64,000 nucleotides of DNA, from contig CACRSC010001925.1 of assembly GCA_902651635.1 (NCBI GenBank), forward strand, positions 429,498 through 493,497, in the 5' to 3' direction. Positions 44,718 through 54,567 of the stretch are shown here, one piece after another. The stretch's first letter is position 1. The number at the start of each line of letters is the position of its first letter. Position numbers and translations under genes: made by a program. The DNA is from Mastigamoeba balamuthi (Eukaryota; Evosea; Mastigamoebida; Mastigamoebidae). Below the pieces are notes generated by a model, which saw only the letters and a list, made by a program, of their open reading frames with translations, was not told where the DNA came from and ran no database searches.

Positions 44718-45617
44718 CTAGGGTCTGATCCATGACGTACTGAGAACACCTGTGTCGACTACTTGCTGGCCGTTGCATGCTGTCACACGGAGAGACGCCG
44801 GCAGCGCGATGCCAGACCCGAAGCTGTCTGTAGTAGCGACACAACAAAGAGCACGTGAGGGGCACAAAGGATGAAAGGAAGGGATGAGGGTATGAACTGG
44901 CAGACGCACGGACGAAATAGTTGTAGTCAGTCCTGTCCATGTCGATCCACGTGCTGCTTCCCGACTCCCTGATCTCCAGCTTCGTGACGCCGACGGGGTG
45001 GTTGCGGACCTGCAGGGCGACCCACCAGTTGTTGGCGCCGTCCTTGGTCTTGTATTGCAGGTTCCCCGACACGGGGCACGCGACTCGGGTCCACGACATC
45101 GTGTGGCGCCCGATGCTCTGCGCCCCGATGATGAGGCTAAACGCATCTGCGCTGAGGTCGAGGTCGCCAGAGCTGCACTCGGGGCACTTGTCGACGATCT
45201 TGACGACCGCCGTGCCCGCTGGGCCCGTCACCTTGGCGCCCCTGCCGCACAACTACCGGTCGGCCCCCCGGGCGGCACTCATTATTAGCTACAATTCATC
45301 TCGAAGCGTCTTCTCCATTTGGGAAGGCGTACGGCAGAGTTGGCCCACTGGGGGTTGTTGAGGGCGGTGACCAGCAGAGGCGAGTCCGACATGGCCTCGT
45401 AGCTGCAAGTCCCCTCTGCAGAGGTGCGCAGGAAGCAGTTGGGTCCCGCAGTGGGAATAATGTCGGGCGTAATGGGATGTATGTCAGAAGAGTTGTGCTA
45501 CTGGGTTGCGAGTGCGAATATGAACGGACGTCCTGTGGCCCCATAGAAGGTGGCGTCTCCTGTGTAGCCCCACGCCACAGCAGCGCCGACGAGTGCGAGG
45601 ATGGCAGACGACCTCAT
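44718..45617 (-). CDS. Expansin-like secreted protein
   Basis: A 207-residue secreted wall-loosening-type protein. Verified exons (minus) are 45530-45617, 45333-45415, 44910-45252 and 44718-44827 (624 nt). A signal peptide (MRSSAILALVGAAVAWG) is followed by GDATFYGATGQGTCSYEAM, the start of the double-psi beta-barrel. Then come CGRGAKVTGP and VVKIVDKCPECSSGDLDLSADAF, the conserved DPBB core with the HFD-region aspartates. The second domain (VSGNLQYKTKDGANNWWVALQVRNH ... DYNYF) is the CBM63-type module with exposed Trp residues. Expansins bind cellulose or other beta-glucans without hydrolysis; in amoebae they are linked to cellulosic cyst or stalk walls. The 3' end is duplicated as a relic at about 51990-52260. 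Confidence 0.92.
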
Positions 45618-46611
45618 GATGTGGAGGCGATGGTGTACTCTCTTGAGAAAACTGTGAATAAGAAATAGTGGTGATTGTCAGGCTCAACGACAACGGCATC
45701 CGTGACGTGTGGTGCTCCGTACGCTGCTTTGCATTTCTCACCTGTATTGCAAAGCCGACAAATCACCAATCCTCAATAGGGAAGTGCACAACGGTAGTCG
45801 GCAGCGTATGCCTGTCTGTTTCTAAGGCAGAGACAAGCACCGCTCCCCATTCCCATGGGAACTAGGAAATGGTGAGCAAACCCTCGACTCTCCCGTGTCA
45901 GACCGGTCTTGATCACCCACATATCCCCGCAACCGACCTCCCCACAGATCGGTCTTGAACCCCCACAGAACTCCACAACCGACCTTCCCCCCACAGAACG
46001 ATTCCTACTTCCGACCGCTTGTTCGGAGCCGGCGTGGCCATGGCAAATCCGCGTGGTAGTGGCCTGGCATATTCCTCGTTACGTCTGAAGACTGGACGGG
46101 AGCTCACCTTCTGTGGCTTGTCGCCGGCCAAGCCCGCATATGGGTCACGCATTATGAAGGCAGCGAGAGTGATATGGTGGTGTCGCAGGCGAGTGTGAAG
46201 TACAAGGGTGAAAATTAGGTTGTTGTGAACCCGGTGACATACGAAGAGGCTTGCTGTTTTCGAAATGCCTGAGAGGAACCCTGAACAAGTGCACGTGGGC
46301 CGGTGCCCTACAAGCATCACTCAGAGACCTCGTGAGAGTCAGAGGCGGTGCCAAATCGCTGACAAGCACTCCGGAACACCACGACATCGCGGCCAGTGTA
46401 ATCTGGAACCCGAGCGACCGCAACACCCAGTGGAGGAGCGCGGCTGCAGATGGGCCGAGGGGGGTACACTGGGGCTCTGGTACATGCAGCCGCTGTGCTA
46501 TGTGTCGCTGCTTTGTGTCACTGTGTGTGGCGGTGTATCACTGTGTTGGTGTGTGTCACTCGCTGTTCATGATGATGGGGTGAGTGAGTTGACTACGTGA
46601 TCAATTCAGTC
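45618..46611. other. Expansin upstream region
   Basis: Promoter side of the expansin gene and non-coding sequence up to the retroelement. Direct 'ccccacagaac / accgacct' repeats at about 45925-46000 form a short imperfect array. No gene supported. Confidence 0.4.
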
Positions 46612-46616
46612 AGGAG

Positions 46617-46776
46617 TGTAGGGAACTGTACGACGAATGTAAAACAACGAACTGTTTTGGTCTGACGTGTGTGTGCGAGGTGAATCATCCTGTCAGTGAA
46701 ATGACAGTGAGGAAGTGGCACGGCCACGTGGCTGGCCGTGGTGAAGTGATGCGGCCACGTGGCACGGGCCACGACA
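46617..46776 (-). repeat. Ty3/gypsy 3' LTR (160 bp)
   Basis: Left-hand LTR in window coordinates, 3' for the element because it is on the minus strand. It matches 51666-51825 over the full 160 bp with two mismatches and contains the palindrome-rich 'ggccacgtggc' repeats. Confidence 0.95.
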
Positions 46777-46814
46777 TTGCCTTCCTTCATAGAAAGGCGG
46801 AACGATCAGTCAAC

Positions 46815-49800
46815 CTACCCCTTCGGGATCCGTGGCTTCCTCAACTTGTGCCCCCTCATGTACTCCTGGACGACCAGGCTCCACCTCACGTCCTGGTACT
46901 CGTTCCACACATCGGGGTGATCGTCGTCGACGTCGGGGTATCCCAAGTACTTCAACCGGAAATAGAGTTTCGTCCCTTGGCGTTTGTGGGTGTAGATCTT
47001 CTCGATGAGGTACTCGTTCTCGTTGACCGCTTCGGCTGTCAGCTCCTCCAGGCTGAGCGTGCCAGGCCAGAACTGGTGCAACCTGTTCACGTGCACCTTC
47101 GATTGCACGTGGTCGATCAGGCTCTCGGTGGTGTAGATGAGGTGGTGGTCCCGCGAAACGACGATTTCCGGGCCCTTCCATGAAAAACCCAACTTGGTCT
47201 TCCGCTCGAAGTGAACCAGGACGTAGTCGCCGACCGCAAAGTCGATCTGGCCCTTGGCCCTCGCCCTGTACGTCGCCTCGATCTCCTTCCCGAGCGCCTC
47301 CTGGATTTCACGCACCCTCGGTAACAGCGACGCTGCCTGGATCGCGGTCTGGGCAGCAACCGAGAGAGGCTCGTTTCCCGCTGTCGTTTCGGGCATCGCG
47401 ACGTTGATTGGCAACCGTGGCGCAAACCCGTGGACCACGTTCCACGGGGTCGTTCCCAGCGTCCTCGAGTAGCTGCAATTGATCGCCAAAGCCACCGGCG
47501 CCACGATGTCTGCCCAGCTGTTGGTCGCGTTCTCCTTGTGCATAACACAACGCAGTGTAGACTCGATGTCCAAGTTCTTGCGCTCCACCGCACCGTGTCC
47601 TTCAGGATGTAGGGGAAGCGAGACGTGGTGTCTGATATGCAGCACCCTGCACATCTCGGCGAACGCCCCTGCCATGAATTCCTTGGCCCCGTCGCTGTAG
47701 AACTGGTCGACGAGCCCGTGAATGCACAGCCAGCGCTTCCAAACGACCTCGGCTGTCGGCTCTCCTTGCGTCGTAGCCGTCGGCTCCAATACAACCCAGT
47801 GCGAGAACCGATCGATCATCACGAGGATGTACTTGCAGCCCCTGCTCTCCTGGAACGGGCCGATGTAGTCGAGGAAAACGCTGTCGAACGGGTTGTGCGC
47901 CACCGTAGTGCCCATGTCTGTGCTGTGTGGGCGCTTAGCATGCTCCTTCTGGCACGCTGGGCACTCCCTGACCATCCTGGCCACGTCGCCCTCCATCCCT
48001 GGCCACTTGATAGCTGCCGAGATGCGGCGCATCGTGCGCTGTACCCCGCCATGCCCCGCCATGGGATGCGAGTGCCCGAGCACGAAGAGCCTTACCAGCA
48101 CCTCCACGCTGGGCCTCTCGTTCAGGACGATGATGTTGTCCACCAACTCGTAAGGTAGATTCTCGATGGAGGCCCGTACTGCCTCTATCACGTCGTCACG
48201 GTCCTTGTATCCGTGTCCATCGTCCCCGACCATGTCCACGAGGAAAGTCTCGACGTCCTCCTCCTCAGCAATCTCCACCAGGTGGCTCTCGACCACCTTT
48301 CCTGGCTGCCACGAGATGTACTGTTCCCCTTTCTTGAGTGGGAACGACCGCGAGAAGTAGTCGCCGATGAAATTCTGCTCGCCCGGTTGGAACACGATGA
48401 CGTAGTCGAACTCCGACAAAATAACCGTCCAGCGCAGTACGCGGCGGTTGACCGACGTTTCCATCCAACGCAGGTTGTTGTGGTCCGGGCAGACCACCAG
48501 GGGTCCAGAAATGTACGGTCTGGCCTTCTGCACGAGGAACACCGTAGCGTACGCCTCCTTTTCGCCTGTCGTCATCCGTTGACGCTCGCCGATGGTGAGC
48601 TTGTGCGAGCAGAGCAGCAGGATGCGGAGCTCGCCCGTCTCAGGGTCCCGCTGAAGGACTGCACCCCCGATGCCATACTCGCAGGCATCGGGATGAATGA
48701 CGATTGTAGCTCCCGGGATGGGCTGTGCCAGGATGGCCGGGGTGAGCAACGCCGTGATCACCTTGTTGAACGCCTCCTCTGTGCTTGCCGTGCGCTGGAC
48801 CAATGCGTGCTTCGACCCCTTGCCCTCGTCGAGTGCCCTCCGCCGTGTGCTGGTCAGCAGCTCCCAGAGTGGGGCCACGACATCGGTGTAGTTGGGGATG
48901 AAGGGGGCCAGCCACTGGGCGAACCCCAGGAACGACTGAAGCATCGACATCGTGAACGGGAAAACTGCATCCCGCAATGGTGCCAGCCTCTCCATGTCCA
49001 CCTCCACCGAGTCCTCGGTCACTACGCGTCCCAGGATGTGCGTTTTCGGGAATCCGATCTCGCACTTCTCGGCGTTGAGCTTGATGTGCAACTTCCTGCA
49101 CACCTCGAGGAACTTGCGCGTGTTGAGGTAGAGCTCCTCCAGCGTGGTAGCTGCCTCGATGCAGTCGTCGATGTAGTTCATGAAGAACTCCGTGAGGCCC
49201 TCCTTCTCGAGAATGTACTCGACCGCGTTCTGGAAGAAGGGTGCCGCATTGCAGGAACCGAACGTCACCCTGGTTGGGCGGTAGACCCCAAACGGTGTGT
49301 TCAGCGCCAGGAACCTCGAGGTCTCCTCGTCGTTCTCGCCCTGCCAGTAGCCTCTCTTCCAGTCGAACTTGGCTCGGTACCGCTTCCCACTGCAGAACTT
49401 GATCACGTCGCGAGTGTACCGCATTGGGTACTTGATCTTGACCGTGATGGCGTTCTTTTTGCGGTAGTCTCCACACATCCGGAACACCCCAGGGCTGGAC
49501 TCGGCCACGGTGATCGGGGTAGCCTCCTCCTTCCGGATCGTAGCGTCCTTGACATAGATCCCGATGGCCTCGTACTTGTCGAGCTCGCTCTTGACGAACG
49601 CCTTCTTGGTGTCCGAGAGTACGCGGTCCGACTCGTAAGGCACGTTGGCCCCCTCGAGTATGTCGATGTGGAACTTTTGCGGTAGCTGCGCGGGCTGGTT
49701 GTCCAACGGGTCGCAAACGTCGGAAAATTCCGTGAACAGCTCGGTGAACTTCGTGCACCACTGTGGGTTCTCCGTGATCAGGGGTCCCAACTTGATCGGG

Positions 49801-51518
49801 GGCATCGTCCCCTTCTCGAACGTCCTCGTGATGTTCGGCGTCGGGATGTCAATCGGGTCTGCTGCGAGCTCGTCTCTGACGAGCTTGTTGTACGTGATCA
49901 CTGGTGGCGTTGTCAGCGAGATCACGTAGTGCTGGGTGTCCCTCAGCCCGATCAGGACGAAATCCCCTGCTGGAGTCGTCGGTGTGACGAACACCACCGC
50001 GTCCTGGAATGGTGCTCCCTGCTCGAACGCGAGTGGGATGAATGCTGCCAGTGCGATCAGGTCGACACTGCCATTGCTGTTCTTGAACTTGATCGGGTGG
50101 TGCAGCCTCCTGATGTAGTTCTTGAGGTTTGCCGCGAATTTCTCGTTCACGAAGGATCGATCAGCCCCCGGGTCGATCTGGCACTCCAACGAGTTCAGCG
50201 GGCCTACTCCCACGTTGGCCTTGACGTAGATGCGCCGCTCCTTGATCGCTGATGGTGGCTCGTAAATGAGCTCGTCCTCGACGTCGCAAAGGTCGAACTC
50301 CTTCGGGTTGAGCGTCGTGTATGGGTTGATATCCTCGACGTCACTTCCGTCCGTGGTAGTGAGCTTCTCGACCGTGTCTGGCCCTTGCTTGGCTCCTGGC
50401 CCGTCCCTGGTCGTTGCCCTGACCCGGTCTCCTTGCTCGAGCTGCGACAGCTGCACCGAGGGTGCTCCACCGTCGTCGGGGGTGTCAGTGGCTCCGATCG
50501 GGACCTTGGTGGGGTTCGTTGGAGTCCTTGGGGCTTTTCTCGGGGTCGGGATCTCGATGACCTGGCAGAGTAGCGTCTGCACGAACGGGGTCGCGAACGT
50601 GCCCTTCTTGTTCATGCTGGTCTGCCGCTTCACTGCCTGGCACTCCATTTTCCCGTGGCCCTTGCTCCCACAGACGAAGCAGCGATGGTCCGCCGAGAGC
50701 TTGTCCCGGTCCTTCGGCGTGAGGAATGTCCTGATTGTGCCGTCCTCCATGATCTCGAACTTGCCGAACTCGCTCTTGGCCAGAGGTACGCGGGTCGTTG
50801 ATGAGGCAGCTGCTGCGGGCGCCGTCGAGGTAGCCTGCTTCGGCTTGCTTGTCTCGTCTTTCCTTGGTTCCTTTTTGGACTGGCGGTCCGGCTTCTTCCT
50901 GTCGTTGTCCGGTCTGCCCTTGGGCCCGGACTTGTACGTGTACCCGCGCGATATGAGCGCGTCCTCGGCCCTCGCGATGTCGATGGTGGCCTTCTTGATG
51001 GTTTCGAGGTTTTCCTGCTCGAGGTCCAGGCGGTCGTAGAGGCGACGCCCGACGAGGCCCTTGCCAAACCCGCGCCGGTAGAGTCGAATTTGCACGGCCT
51101 CCGAGAGGTTCAGCGCCCTTGCGACCTGGTCCAGACGGAGCTGGTACTCGATCACCGACATGAGGTAGGACTGCTGCGTGCCCTGGTCGCTGGGCTCGTG
51201 GTACGTGATGAGCTGTCCCGCGATTTCCAGAACTGTGGAAATTTCCGCAGGACGCGACATCTCCAGGAGCTGCGGGGCGGCGTGTGCGACGTCGCGCGCC
51301 AGGGTTTTGCCACTGAGGACCTTGTAGAGCGACCGGATCGCCAGCGAGACCACGGTGTTCGCGGGCAGTTGCTCCAGGTCGACCTCTGGGACGAATGCTG
51401 CGGCCCTTGCCTCGACGTCACGAATCCAGTGGAACACCTCCTGGAATCGGTCCGACCTGAGGATGAGGTCCTCCCAGTCGCCCGGGTTGATGTGGACCGC
51501 GGTCATGGTCGTGGCCAA
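46815..51518 (-). CDS. Gag-Pol of the Ty3/gypsy element
   Basis: A single 1,567-residue frame. Domains in order are: gag (about 1-270); a CCHC zinc knuckle (CFVCGSKGHGKMEC) near residue 285; an aspartic protease region near 455-545; reverse transcriptase (about 640-860, with a YIDD active site); RNase H (about 960-1080); integrase with an HHCC zinc-binding N-domain and DDE core (about 1140-1390); and a C-terminal chromodomain-like segment (EYLIEKIYTHKRQG...YFRLKYLGYP). The order RT-RNase H-integrase plus chromodomain defines a Ty3/gypsy chromovirus. Gag and pol share one frame, as in several chromoviruses. Confidence 0.93.
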   Translation of the reverse strand: MATTMTAVHINPGDWEDLILRSDRFQEVFHWIRDVEARAAAFVPEVDLEQLPANTVVSLAIRSLYKVLSGKTLARDVAHAAPQLLEMSRPAEISTVLEIAGQLITYHEPSDQGTQQSYLMSVIEYQLRLDQVARALNLSEAVQIRLYRRGFGKGLVGRRLYDRLDLEQENLETIKKATIDIARAEDALISRGYTYKSGPKGRPDNDRKKPDRQSKKEPRKDETSKPKQATSTAPAAAASSTTRVPLAKSEFGKFEIMEDGTIRTFLTPKDRDKLSADHRCFVCGSKGHGKMECQAVKRQTSMNKKGTFATPFVQTLLCQVIEIPTPRKAPRTPTNPTKVPIGATDTPDDGGAPSVQLSQLEQGDRVRATTRDGPGAKQGPDTVEKLTTTDGSDVEDINPYTTLNPKEFDLCDVEDELIYEPPSAIKERRIYVKANVGVGPLNSLECQIDPGADRSFVNEKFAANLKNYIRRLHHPIKFKNSNGSVDLIALAAFIPLAFEQGAPFQDAVVFVTPTTPAGDFVLIGLRDTQHYVISLTTPPVITYNKLVRDELAADPIDIPTPNITRTFEKGTMPPIKLGPLITENPQWCTKFTELFTEFSDVCDPLDNQPAQLPQKFHIDILEGANVPYESDRVLSDTKKAFVKSELDKYEAIGIYVKDATIRKEEATPITVAESSPGVFRMCGDYRKKNAITVKIKYPMRYTRDVIKFCSGKRYRAKFDWKRGYWQGENDEETSRFLALNTPFGVYRPTRVTFGSCNAAPFFQNAVEYILEKEGLTEFFMNYIDDCIEAATTLEELYLNTRKFLEVCRKLHIKLNAEKCEIGFPKTHILGRVVTEDSVEVDMERLAPLRDAVFPFTMSMLQSFLGFAQWLAPFIPNYTDVVAPLWELLTSTRRRALDEGKGSKHALVQRTASTEEAFNKVITALLTPAILAQPIPGATIVIHPDACEYGIGGAVLQRDPETGELRILLLCSHKLTIGERQRMTTGEKEAYATVFLVQKARPYISGPLVVCPDHNNLRWMETSVNRRVLRWTVILSEFDYVIVFQPGEQNFIGDYFSRSFPLKKGEQYISWQPGKVVESHLVEIAEEEDVETFLVDMVGDDGHGYKDRDDVIEAVRASIENLPYELVDNIIVLNERPSVEVLVRLFVLGHSHPMAGHGGVQRTMRRISAAIKWPGMEGDVARMVRECPACQKEHAKRPHSTDMGTTVAHNPFDSVFLDYIGPFQESRGCKYILVMIDRFSHWVVLEPTATTQGEPTAEVVWKRWLCIHGLVDQFYSDGAKEFMAGAFAEMCRVLHIRHHVSLPLHPEGHGAVERKNLDIESTLRCVMHKENATNSWADIVAPVALAINCSYSRTLGTTPWNVVHGFAPRLPINVAMPETTAGNEPLSVAAQTAIQAASLLPRVREIQEALGKEIEATYRARAKGQIDFAVGDYVLVHFERKTKLGFSWKGPEIVVSRDHHLIYTTESLIDHVQSKVHVNRLHQFWPGTLSLEELTAEAVNENEYLIEKIYTHKRQGTKLYFRLKYLGYPDVDDDHPDVWNEYQDVRWSLVVQEYMRGHKLRKPRIPKG

Positions 51519-51665
51519 TGTCCACAGGGTGGCTGGTCGTGGGGAACGAAAGGTGGACCACGATGGTCCGACGATCGGGACGGGTAGTAGTTCTGGCCAA
51601 CGGTGGCTGAAACTGCCCTAGTGCCCACGGTGGCACGTCCCGCCAAAATAAAGCCCAAAGCGCTT

Positions 51666-51825
51666 TGTAGGGAACTGTACGACGAATGTAAAACAACGAA
51701 CTGTTTTGGTCTGACGTGTGTGTGCGAGGTGAATCATCCTGTCAGTGAAATGACAGTGGGGAAGTGGCACGGCCACGTGGCTGGCCGTGGTGAAGTGACG
51801 CGGCCACGTGGCACGGGCCACGACA
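51666..51825 (-). repeat. Ty3/gypsy 5' LTR (160 bp)
   Basis: Right-hand LTR, 5' for the element. Near-identical to 46617-46776; immediately followed by the aggag target duplication. Confidence 0.95.
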
Positions 51826-51989
51826 AGGAGTCTCAGGGGTGATGTCCCACCAAGGGCTGCTGGCTCGAGGCCCATTTTATTGCCATCTTCCTTTTCGAGA
51901 GAATACGCTGTTCTGCTGTACAAACTCGATAAAAGGCGGCCCTTACTCTCTGGTGCATTCACCATTCTCTATTAAAGGCAAACTGGATT

Positions 51990-52260
51990 GTACATTCACT
52001 TTTTTCCATTCGTATTCACATGTGAGGCGCTATCTCGTGAGAGAGAACCAGTTTACCAAGCCTACCTCACGTGCCGACTCCAGGCTGCTGAACTGCACAG
52101 TCCTCTGCGCGACAGCCACCGCGGTGAGAGAACCTGCCAAGTGTACCACTTGGTCAACGCTCTGGTAGCTGAGGTCTGATCTATGTCGCTCCGAGAACAT
52201 CAGTGTCGACAGCTGGCTGTCCGTTTGCATGCTTACGAGCGTGTTCAGAGAGATTTCCAC
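51990..52260 (-). pseudogene. Relic of a second expansin 3' end plus its downstream flank
   Basis: About 260 nt match 44545-44800 in the same order and orientation. The shared block includes 'cacatgtgaggcgctatctc', 'ggctgctgaactgcacagtc', and the last exon of the expansin gene in decayed form (here starting SLNTLVSMQTDSQL where the intact gene has SLRVTACNGQQVV). Only the terminal exon and 3' flank are present; the open frame is not the expansin one throughout. This is the leftover of a tandem expansin duplication. It lies immediately beyond the retroelement. Confidence 0.7.
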
Positions 52261-52363
52261 AGCTCTTTGGGTTCATTGTTGGCTCTCTCTTTCAGGTGCA
52301 TTGATGGTGAAAGCCTCAGATGCAAGGTGTGACCTGGATCACACAAAGGCTATCCAGGTTGTG

Positions 52364-53863
52364 TCAGAACACAAGGGCCACATCAAGCAGAAGGGCTCCG
52401 AGGGACGCAGCAGCCACAGAGGTTGCGAGTGAAGCACCAGGAACCGAGGATGCTTCACCCGTCACGAATCCGAGCCCCATGGTGCGCCTGCTGTACTCCA
52501 TGTCGAGGCTCTGGCACTGCGAGTAGGGCTTGTCCCTCAGGCACGCGTCCAGCCTCCTCGACAGCCTCGCCTCTGCCTCGAAGTGCTCTGCTTCCATGGG
52601 CACACACATTCTGCTCTTCGCTTCGTCGTCGCAGCGACACCTGTGGCCCACCACAGCAGCGTCAGTGCCACATGCGCAGCGCCAGCAGGGCAGGCAACGC
52701 ACTCGTAGCCGTCGTCGCACTCTTTGGGGCTCATCTGGACGGAAGTGCAGCTGCGCGTCGGGCGCAGCGCGGGCTGCGGCCTCACACACCTGTCCGCGTG
52801 TTCGTCTGCCCGAGTTCCGCCAGTGAGCGGCCGGCCGAGATGAGCGCGGAGGAAGACAGGGCTGGCGCACCGCAGAGGAGACCCTCGGCGCAGTGGAAGT
52901 CGCGGTTGTCGAACGAGTTGCGCAACATCCTGAAGACGTTGTCCCCACCAAACGAGCAGCGCGCGCCCTCTGGAGCGCTGCCGGGGTAGCGGCAGAGGCC
53001 CTTGTGGCAAACCCCAGGGCACTCGTCGACGTAGGATCTGGTCTGGTCGCACGCCTCCCCGTTGCCCACGAACTTGATGCACACGCCCTTGAGGAGACTG
53101 CAGAGGAGGCCCTGCCCGCAGTGCTCCCTGCCCCCCTGTGTCAGAAGACACCCCCTTCCCTCCCCCCGGGGCCCAGGCTGCGAGGGGCGCACCGGGCGTG
53201 GGGCGTGATGTTGCAGGGCTGGCCCTCGGCGATGTAGACGGGGTCCGCGCAGCGGCCACCACTGCACACGACGCGGCCGCCGCCGATGCACTCCTCGGAG
53301 CGCCTGCACGGCTCTCCAATCCTGGCGGGCTTGGCGCACGTGCCGTCGACGCAGGCTTGCTCGAGCAGCCACCAGCCGTCGCACTCGAAGCTGCTCCCGC
53401 ACTGTGCCCCTGCAGGCAAGAGGCCAGAGGCGAACCGGGGACTCGGTTTACAAACAAGAGGCGCCACCAAATCAAATGAGGCAGCGCACCCGCAGAGCGC
53501 AGCACCCTGCACACGCCGCCGTCCTCCGGCCACGTCGGCGTCCACACGCCATTCCGCACGGCGCAATCTGGCACCAACACGTGTTATGACGTCATCTGCC
53601 CGCGGCGACGGGGGAAGGGGCGCACAGGAGGTGGAGGGGTCGCAGACGCGCAGCTCCACCGAAGCTTGGGCGGTGTCGCGCCTCACGTAGCCGCAGCGGT
53701 CGCCCACCGAGGCCCCTACTCGGTTGACGGGCCCCTTGCACACGGCAGCGCCGCCGCCGCCCTGCTGCGGGTGCTGCTGCGGCAATGACGAGTTGCCTGC
53801 GGGGCGCACGAGGGCTGCAGCGGAGCCCGCGATGCACGCGAGAGCGAGAGCGAGGAAAGACAT
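52364..53863 (-). CDS. Cys-rich, GPI-anchor-type surface protein
   Basis: A predicted 398-residue secreted protein. Modelled exons (minus) are 53626-53863, 53490-53567, 53193-53409, 52871-53127, 52676-52805 and 52364-52640 (1,197 nt). A signal peptide (MSFLALALACIAGSAAA) leads into repeated short Cys modules of the form C-x(5-8)-C-x(6-7)-C (QCGSSFECDGWW, ACVDGTCAKP, PCRRSEECIGG, HCGQGLLC, VCHKGLCRYP, HCAEGLLC, ECDDGYECVACP). This is similar in style to dickkopf-type or Dictyostelium Cys-rich surface proteins. The C-terminus (SSVPGASLATSVAAASLGALLLDVALVF, as two pieces: small residues then a hydrophobic tail ending at the stop) is a typical GPI-attachment signal. The last intron (52641-52675, 35 nt) needs a GC donor (GCTGC|gcatgt), which is weaker than the others; if wrong, the final 92 residues could join differently. 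Confidence 0.78.
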
Positions 53864-54567
53864 GTTTGTTGGGGGCGTTGGTGTGTTATGTTGTGCCGCT
53901 CTGCCTCTGTTTCTGGTGCGTTTTGTGAACCAGACACATCACGTTTTCCTGGAGTGACGTAATAGTCGCGGAACGATAGAGAGAAATCAAGTGTTTGGTG
54001 TTGGGTGTGTCTTGGGATGTGGGTCGCCGACGGGGATGCAGGTCAGAGCGCGCCTTGGCAAGGCTTTGGGTAGGGTGCCTGGCAAACACAAGCCGGCCGC
54101 GCTCCACGAGACGCCGCCAGCACGCGAGGCCCTGCATGCGCCTGCGCTAGGACTGCGCGCAGGTCAGAAAGACGAGTCTCGGTGAATTTTCAGTGAGGTT
54201 CTTGTTAGCAAAACATTATTCGAGTTTGGGGTTCAGGAGAATTCCCGGGCTGTGCTGGATAGTAGGGTCGAGCGCGTCGTCTCGGGAATGGCGGAGGTAC
54301 TGAGCAGGGCAGTGGGACCACCTGTCTACAGCAACGACGTTGCGGCGGGAGCAAGTCAGTGAGAACAGAGAGCAGGTGGAGACGGTATTATAGCACACTA
54401 ATGGGGTGTGCACGATGTCGTGGTAGCGGCATAGGGAGGGGCTCCAATCCACAGAGGCGTTTCGTTTGGGTGCGGGGGGGGGGCACTGGTTCAACAGTCG
54501 GGGGGAAGGACTACTGGCATCTGGGGAATAGCCATCCCCAGCAGTGCCAGCTGCCCCAGGTCTGGCC
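53864..54567. other. Upstream of the Cys-rich gene; nothing recognised
   Basis: Promoter region of the Cys-rich gene at the left edge, then non-coding DNA up to the 3' end of the piggyBac-type gene. No supported gene. Confidence 0.4.

Larger units (their letters stand above)
46612..51830 (-). mobile_element. Ty3/gypsy chromovirus, whole-looking, with target-site duplication
   Basis: A 5,209-bp LTR retrotransposon (46617-51825) on the minus strand, flanked by a 5-bp target duplication aggag at 46612-46616 and 51826-51830. The LTRs are 160 bp each, begin TG and end CA, and differ at two positions, which implies a recent insertion. Between them is one long uninterrupted gag-pol frame. A purine-rich tract (gaaggaaggcaa, minus strand) precedes the 3' LTR. 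It looks whole, with no evident breaks. It landed between an expansin gene and the relic of another expansin end. Confidence 0.95.

Noticed and set aside
45925-46000. Imperfect ccccacagaac / accgacct array as a possible CRISPR or satellite
   Set aside because: Only two to three irregular units, no spacers, and a eukaryotic context.
51640-51656. E2F-like gtcccgccaaaa in the leader of the Ty3/gypsy element
   Set aside because: The same core occurs upstream of the D-box gene, but here it lies just inside the 5' LTR and may only reflect the priming region; no reason to link them.
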